Positions 7,000 to 10,514 of a stretch of 10,514 nt of DNA are shown here, one piece after another. Origin of the DNA: CAYVQU01 sp964453155. GTDB taxonomy: Bacteria; Chloroflexota; Anaerolineae; Anaerolineales; UBA11858. The stretch spans positions 1-10,514 of the forward strand of contig CAYVQU010000177.1 in the NCBI GenBank assembly GCA_964453155.1, written 5' to 3'. The position numbers and the translations under genes are program-made. The notes below the pieces were generated by a model. The model searched no databases, had not been told where the DNA came from, and saw nothing but the letters and a program-made list of their open reading frames with translations. Each line of letters starts with the position of its first letter. Within the stretch, counting starts at the first letter, position 1.

Positions 7000-8785
7000 G
7001 GGTTGGTTCCTTCTCTAATTGGTCTAAGCCTAATGCGGCCAACTTCTTGGCAGTCGGCACCCCTTCCGCCGTCCAGCCGCGGAAGCGGTAGTATTCGGCC
7101 AGCATTTCGTCGAGATGGACGACTTGCCCGGCGCTGCCACCCTCTTGGAGGGGTTCGTTTAGGAAGCGCGGGGGGAGGTTATCGTCCTGCTGAGTGAAAC
7201 CGGCTTTATTGTTATAGAGCCGCTCCAAATTCCAAATGCGCTCCCCGGCCAACTGCAAATCCTGGACTTCATATTCGTGGCCCGTAATGGAGGTCATCAA
7301 GCGAGCGAAGAAATCGTCCCCAATCGCGAAATTGACAAATTTGCACAGCCCGATCGAGTCGATCACGGCGTTGGTATGCTGCATGACGATCAAAATCCCA
7401 GCTTTGCCAGAGGGGGCATGGCGGTCGAGCATTTTTGGGGCCCCGAGAAGTTCGGGGCCGAGCATATTGCCGCGTAAGTGACAGGCGCCGCGATTAGAAG
7501 TCGCATAAAGCAAGCCTTGCCCCTGCATCCCACGCGGATCGTAGGCGGGGAACTCCAAGCCTTTGACCTGCATCGAAGTTTCGGGCATTCCATAGCGGGC
7601 CGAGAGGCGTTTTGATCCTTCGGCCAACTCGTCCCCCAAACCGCGGCGGTAAGCTACATCTTCAACCGTTTGCAGGAGCAAATCGGCCCGGCCAAAGGCC
7701 AAATCGCCATTGAGGGCCCCGCGCTGGTTAAGTTCCATCGCGCAAGCGATCGTCGCTCCACATGAGATCGTATCCATCCCCAGGCGGTTGCAGAGATAAT
7801 TGGCCTCGATAACAGTTTCAAAATTGTCGATCCCTAAGCTAGAGCCGAGAGAGTAGATCGTCTCGTACTCCGGGCCTTCCCCCTTTTCGTTTTTGGTCTG
7901 CGTCACCCGTTTGCAGCCAATTGGGCAGCTCCAACAGGCCCCGCGTTTGGTCAGATATTCGTCCCGCAGGGTTTCGCCGGAAATTTTTTCGGCACTGGCA
8001 AACTCACCTACTTGGAAGTTATGAGTCGGCAGCACCCCGTACCAGTTCATCAGGTTGACCAGTACGGAGGTGCCGAACTCGGGCAGCCCTTTCGAAGTCC
8101 GCGGCGAGGCCTTGACCATTTTCCCGGCTTCGTAATTGACAAAGTCGAAAACGTCCTTTTCTGCAACCCCCGGTTTAGACAGCCCGCGGGCGACCAGGGC
8201 CTTCAAATTTTTAGACCCCATCACCGCGCCGACCCCACCGCGCCCATATGAGCGTCCGCCTTCATCCGCGATGGATGAGAATAGGACAAGATTTTCACCC
8301 GCGGGACCGATGCTGGCTACCGCCGATTGCTTCGCCTTGAGTTGGGCCACCGTTTCAGGGATTTCCTGTCCCCACAGATGATCGGCGGCATGAATTTGGG
8401 CCCCTTCGGCGGTAATTTCCAACCAAACCGGGGTATCCGATTTACCCGTGATCACCAGGGCATCGTATCCGGCCCAGCGTAACCGGACCCCAAATTGGGA
8501 TCCCGAGTTGGCGTCAAATATCGTCCCGGTCAGTGGTGAAAGGGTGCTCATCGATGAGCGGCCACCGGTTGGGACGCGAATCCCCGTCATTGCGCCCGTA
8601 CAAAAAGCCAGAATATTATCCGGCCCTAGCGGATCCGTGTCGGGGGGAACTTCGGTATACACCAGATAGGCCCCCAGCCCGCGCCCCCCTAAATAGAGCC
8701 GAAGTATTTCTGGATCAATTTCTTCTAATTTTGTACTGCGCGTGGTCAAATCGACCCGCAGCAGTTTTCCGGTCCATCCGTGCAT
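6992..8785 (-). CDS. aor: Aldehyde:ferredoxin oxidoreductase family protein (tungsten/molybdenum pterin enzyme)
   Basis: A 597-residue protein of full AOR length. It starts with the family N-terminus (GWTGKLLRVDLTT, then YLGGRGLGAYLVY), followed by PTGGRSSMSTLSPLTG at 72-87 and GPAGENLV at 160-167. A 4Fe-4S site is formed by Cys284, Cys287 and Cys291 (CWSCPIGC) plus Cys481 (DSIGLCKF). GPEYETIYSLGSSLGIDN (304-321) and RGACHLRG (432-439) match the active-site Glu and His regions of characterised AORs. The enzyme oxidises an aldehyde to a carboxylic acid and reduces ferredoxin, in the cytoplasm, using a bis-pterin tungsten (or molybdenum) cofactor. Its place between a rhamnulokinase and a class II aldolase suggests L-lactaldehyde as substrate; this is inference. 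An AGGAG ribosome site 5 nt before the ATG supports the start. Cofactor genes and a ferredoxin are not in the window. Confidence 0.92.
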   Translation of the reverse strand: MHGWTGKLLRVDLTTRSTKLEEIDPEILRLYLGGRGLGAYLVYTEVPPDTDPLGPDNILAFCTGAMTGIRVPTGGRSSMSTLSPLTGTIFDANSGSQFGVRLRWAGYDALVITGKSDTPVWLEITAEGAQIHAADHLWGQEIPETVAQLKAKQSAVASIGPAGENLVLFSSIADEGGRSYGRGGVGAVMGSKNLKALVARGLSKPGVAEKDVFDFVNYEAGKMVKASPRTSKGLPEFGTSVLVNLMNWYGVLPTHNFQVGEFASAEKISGETLRDEYLTKRGACWSCPIGCKRVTQTKNEKGEGPEYETIYSLGSSLGIDNFETVIEANYLCNRLGMDTISCGATIACAMELNQRGALNGDLAFGRADLLLQTVEDVAYRRGLGDELAEGSKRLSARYGMPETSMQVKGLEFPAYDPRGMQGQGLLYATSNRGACHLRGNMLGPELLGAPKMLDRHAPSGKAGILIVMQHTNAVIDSIGLCKFVNFAIGDDFFARLMTSITGHEYEVQDLQLAGERIWNLERLYNNKAGFTQQDDNLPPRFLNEPLQEGGSAGQVVHLDEMLAEYYRFRGWTAEGVPTAKKLAALGLDQLEKEPTHA

Positions 8786-8806
8786 GATTACTCCTGTAAT
8801 TATTAG

Positions 8807-8943
8807 AACGCGGATAACGGAGATTTTGCTGATTCGCGCGGATTATTTTGTTCGTTTGATAGTTCGCTGGTTAGTTCGTTACCAACTTAAGATTTTTATC
8901 CGCGCCAATCGGCGTTAGCATCGCGATCCGTGTTATCCGCGTT
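8807..8943. repeat. Long imperfect inverted repeat filling the rhaB-AOR gap
   Basis: Outer arms of 12 perfectly complementary bases (AACGCGGATAAC at 8807-8818, GTTATCCGCGTT at 8932-8943) and inner arms GCGCGGAT at 8836-8843 with ATCCGCGC at 8898-8905. The centre is A+T-rich and unpaired, with a repeated GTTCGTTTG / GTTAGTTCGTT flavour. The element starts 22 nt before the AOR ATG and ends 4 nt from the rhaB stop, so it is essentially the whole 161-bp gap. No coding capacity was seen. Confidence 0.8.
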
Positions 8944-8946
8944 TCA

Positions 8947-10419
8947 TTATTTAAACTTCAAATAGCGTTGATACGCTGCTTCCCATTGAGCTTGATCTTG
9001 CGGCGCATACGTTTCGACCTCGAACGAGTTGCGGACGATGGCGCGCCCCGCGGCCAGCGAATCAATCTCGCCGGTGGCAATCGCCTGGACGAGGATATTG
9101 CCGATCGCCGTGGCTTCGACCGGGCCGGTGATGACTTTCCGGCCTGTGGCGTTGGCAGCGAACTGGTTCAGCAATTTATTCTGGGTGCCGCCGCCGATGA
9201 TGTGGATGATGGGATGGGGTTTGCCCGTTAGGGTGTCAAGTTGTTCGGCCACCCAACGGTATTCGAGGGCCAAACTTTCGAGCGCAGTGCGCAAAATGGC
9301 GCCCTCGGTTTGAGGGACGATTTGACCCGTATCCCGGCAAAAGGCCTGAATGGCAACCGGCATATTCTCGGGGGCTAAGAAACGGGCATCACTGGGATCG
9401 ATTAGGGGGCCAAATTGGGGCGCGTCAGCAGCAAGGGCGGTCAATTCGGCATAATCGTAATCACGGCCATCTGCGGACCACTGACGGCGGCATTCCTGCA
9501 CCAACCATAATCCGACGATGTTCTTCAGGAATCGGATTTTGCCGCCCACCCCACCCTCGTTGGTGACGTTTGCGGCCAAACTTTCGGGGCTGATCAGGGG
9601 CTCATCTAATTCCACGCCCATTAACGACCAGGTTCCCGAACTGAGGTAAATGTAATCATCGGTTTCAGTTGGTACGGCGGCCACGGCGCTGGCGGTGTCA
9701 TGTCCGGCGCTGGCGATAACTTGAGTATTTTCCAGCCCAAGTTCAGCAGACAGGCTTGGACTCAGTGGCCCTAATACTGCCCCAGTCTCAACAATCTCGC
9801 CAAACAAATGGGTTGGAATATTTAATTTTTCCAGCAGATCAATCGCCCAGGTCCGCTTGGTTGGGTCGTAGCATTGGGTCGTAGTGGCAATCGAAAATTC
9901 GCTGGCTTTGATTCCGGTTAAGAAAAAGTTGAATAAGTCCGGCATGTTGAGAAAAGTTTGCGCAATCTTCAGGCCGGGATCATCAGCCTGCACCAGGGCA
10001 TACAGCTGAAACAGACTGTTGAGCTGCATAAATTGGATTCCTGTTTGGGCGTAAACTTCGGCAGCGGGGACTTGCTCGAAAACCGTATCCAACATTCCAT
10101 CGGTGCGCGGGTCGCGGTAGTGATAGGGGTTGCCGATCAAATTGTCATTGGCATCGAGCAGCCCAAAATCCACGCCCCAGGTATCCAGGCCGATACTGCC
10201 GATCATCCCATCTGTTTTTTCCGCTGCTGTTGCCAATCCGGTTTTAATTTCATCCCAGAGGCGCAATACGTCCCAAAACAAACTGTACCCCAACCGCACC
10301 CCGCCATTGGGGAAGCGGTGGATTTCTTCAATTTTCAGTTTTTGATCCGCGAGTGTTCCCAGGATCACGCGCCCGCTCTCAGCACCCAGGTCAACAGCTG
10401 CAAAAGATGATGATGTCAT
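8947..10419 (-). CDS. rhaB: Rhamnulokinase (FGGY carbohydrate kinase)
   Basis: A 490-residue FGGY kinase that would phosphorylate L-rhamnulose at C1 with ATP, in the cytoplasm. The N-terminal phosphate motif is AVDLGAESGRV (8-18). Rhamnulokinase-like segments follow: GLDTWGVDFGLLD (77-89), NPYHYRDPRT (97-106), FMQLNSLFQLY (130-140), MPDLFNFFLTG (159-169). Catalytic Asp241 sits in SAGHDTASAVAAVP. The second phosphate motif is LSSGTWSLMG (259-268), then NEGGVGGKIRFLKNIVGLW (287-305), and the adenosine motif GGGTQNKLLNQ (409-419) with GPVEATAIGNILVQA. A GAGG ribosome site about 9 nt before ATG 10419 supports the start. It is the first gene of the visible operon. L-fuculose or another ketose cannot be excluded as a substrate, but the whole-length match is to RhaB rather than FucK or XylB. 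Confidence 0.93.
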   Translation of the reverse strand: MTSSSFAAVDLGAESGRVILGTLADQKLKIEEIHRFPNGGVRLGYSLFWDVLRLWDEIKTGLATAAEKTDGMIGSIGLDTWGVDFGLLDANDNLIGNPYHYRDPRTDGMLDTVFEQVPAAEVYAQTGIQFMQLNSLFQLYALVQADDPGLKIAQTFLNMPDLFNFFLTGIKASEFSIATTTQCYDPTKRTWAIDLLEKLNIPTHLFGEIVETGAVLGPLSPSLSAELGLENTQVIASAGHDTASAVAAVPTETDDYIYLSSGTWSLMGVELDEPLISPESLAANVTNEGGVGGKIRFLKNIVGLWLVQECRRQWSADGRDYDYAELTALAADAPQFGPLIDPSDARFLAPENMPVAIQAFCRDTGQIVPQTEGAILRTALESLALEYRWVAEQLDTLTGKPHPIIHIIGGGTQNKLLNQFAANATGRKVITGPVEATAIGNILVQAIATGEIDSLAAGRAIVRNSFEVETYAPQDQAQWEAAYQRYLKFK

Positions 10420-10471
10420 AATATTGAGCCTCGATTTTTTTGAACACGGATTCTTTTTAAAATTTCACTAC

Positions 10472-10483
10472 CCTACATGTAGG
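10472..10483. promoter_or_regulatory. Perfect 12-bp palindrome upstream of rhaB, candidate operator
   Basis: CCTACATGTAGG is its own reverse complement and lies 52 bp before the rhaB ATG, where a repressor or activator site would be expected for the first gene of a sugar operon. No convincing -35/-10 pair could be fixed beside it, and the responsible regulator is not in the window. Only one copy was noticed. Confidence 0.4.
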
Positions 10484-10514
10484 ATGAGTTTATCAGGTTG
10501 AAAGCGAAAAAAGA

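Noticed and set aside
9958..10410. Plus-strand ORF of 150 codons
   Set aside because: Antisense to the conserved N-terminal half of rhaB and without recognisable domains; treated as a shadow.

Overview
The window carries seven genes, all on the minus strand. The visible style suggests an anaerobic or facultative environmental bacterium, perhaps a Chloroflexota/Anaerolineae-like lineage: moderate GC, an aldehyde:ferredoxin oxidoreductase, LutABC, a dCache-HAMP-GAF sensor, and intergenic palindromic repeats built from CGCGGAT/CGCAGAT units. That taxonomic guess is inference only.

Right part (10419 down to 3471): a compact unit read right to left as rhamnulokinase (rhaB), AOR-family tungsten oxidoreductase, class II (FucA/RhaD-type) sugar-phosphate aldolase, lutA, lutB, lutC. 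Four of the five junctions are an overlap, a 4-nt gap or a gap filled almost entirely by a palindromic repeat; the remaining one (rhaB to AOR) is also such a repeat-filled gap. Read as a pathway, the kinase makes a ketose 1-phosphate from L-rhamnulose (or L-fuculose). The aldolase splits it into DHAP and L-lactaldehyde. The AOR could oxidise L-lactaldehyde to L-lactate with ferredoxin. LutABC would then oxidise L-lactate to pyruvate. The AOR step is the unusual one, because an NAD-dependent lactaldehyde dehydrogenase or a lactaldehyde reductase is the usual partner. No isomerase, transporter or regulator of the sugar pathway is inside the window.

Left part (3150 down to 1): a family 5 solute-binding lipoprotein with its own likely promoter and no permease or ATPase genes beside it, followed by a membrane sensor (dCache, HAMP, start of GAF) cut by the window edge. 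A modest hairpin plus T-run lies between these two.

Noncoding regions: 3151-3470 (about 320 bp) separates the two groups and holds a TATAAT box for the binding-protein gene, weak hairpins near the end of the lut operon and a doubtful 21-codon plus-strand ORF. Two long imperfect inverted repeats fill 6284-6369 and 8786-8946, and a 12-bp perfect palindrome lies upstream of rhaB. No tRNA, rRNA, CRISPR array, transposase or integrase was seen.
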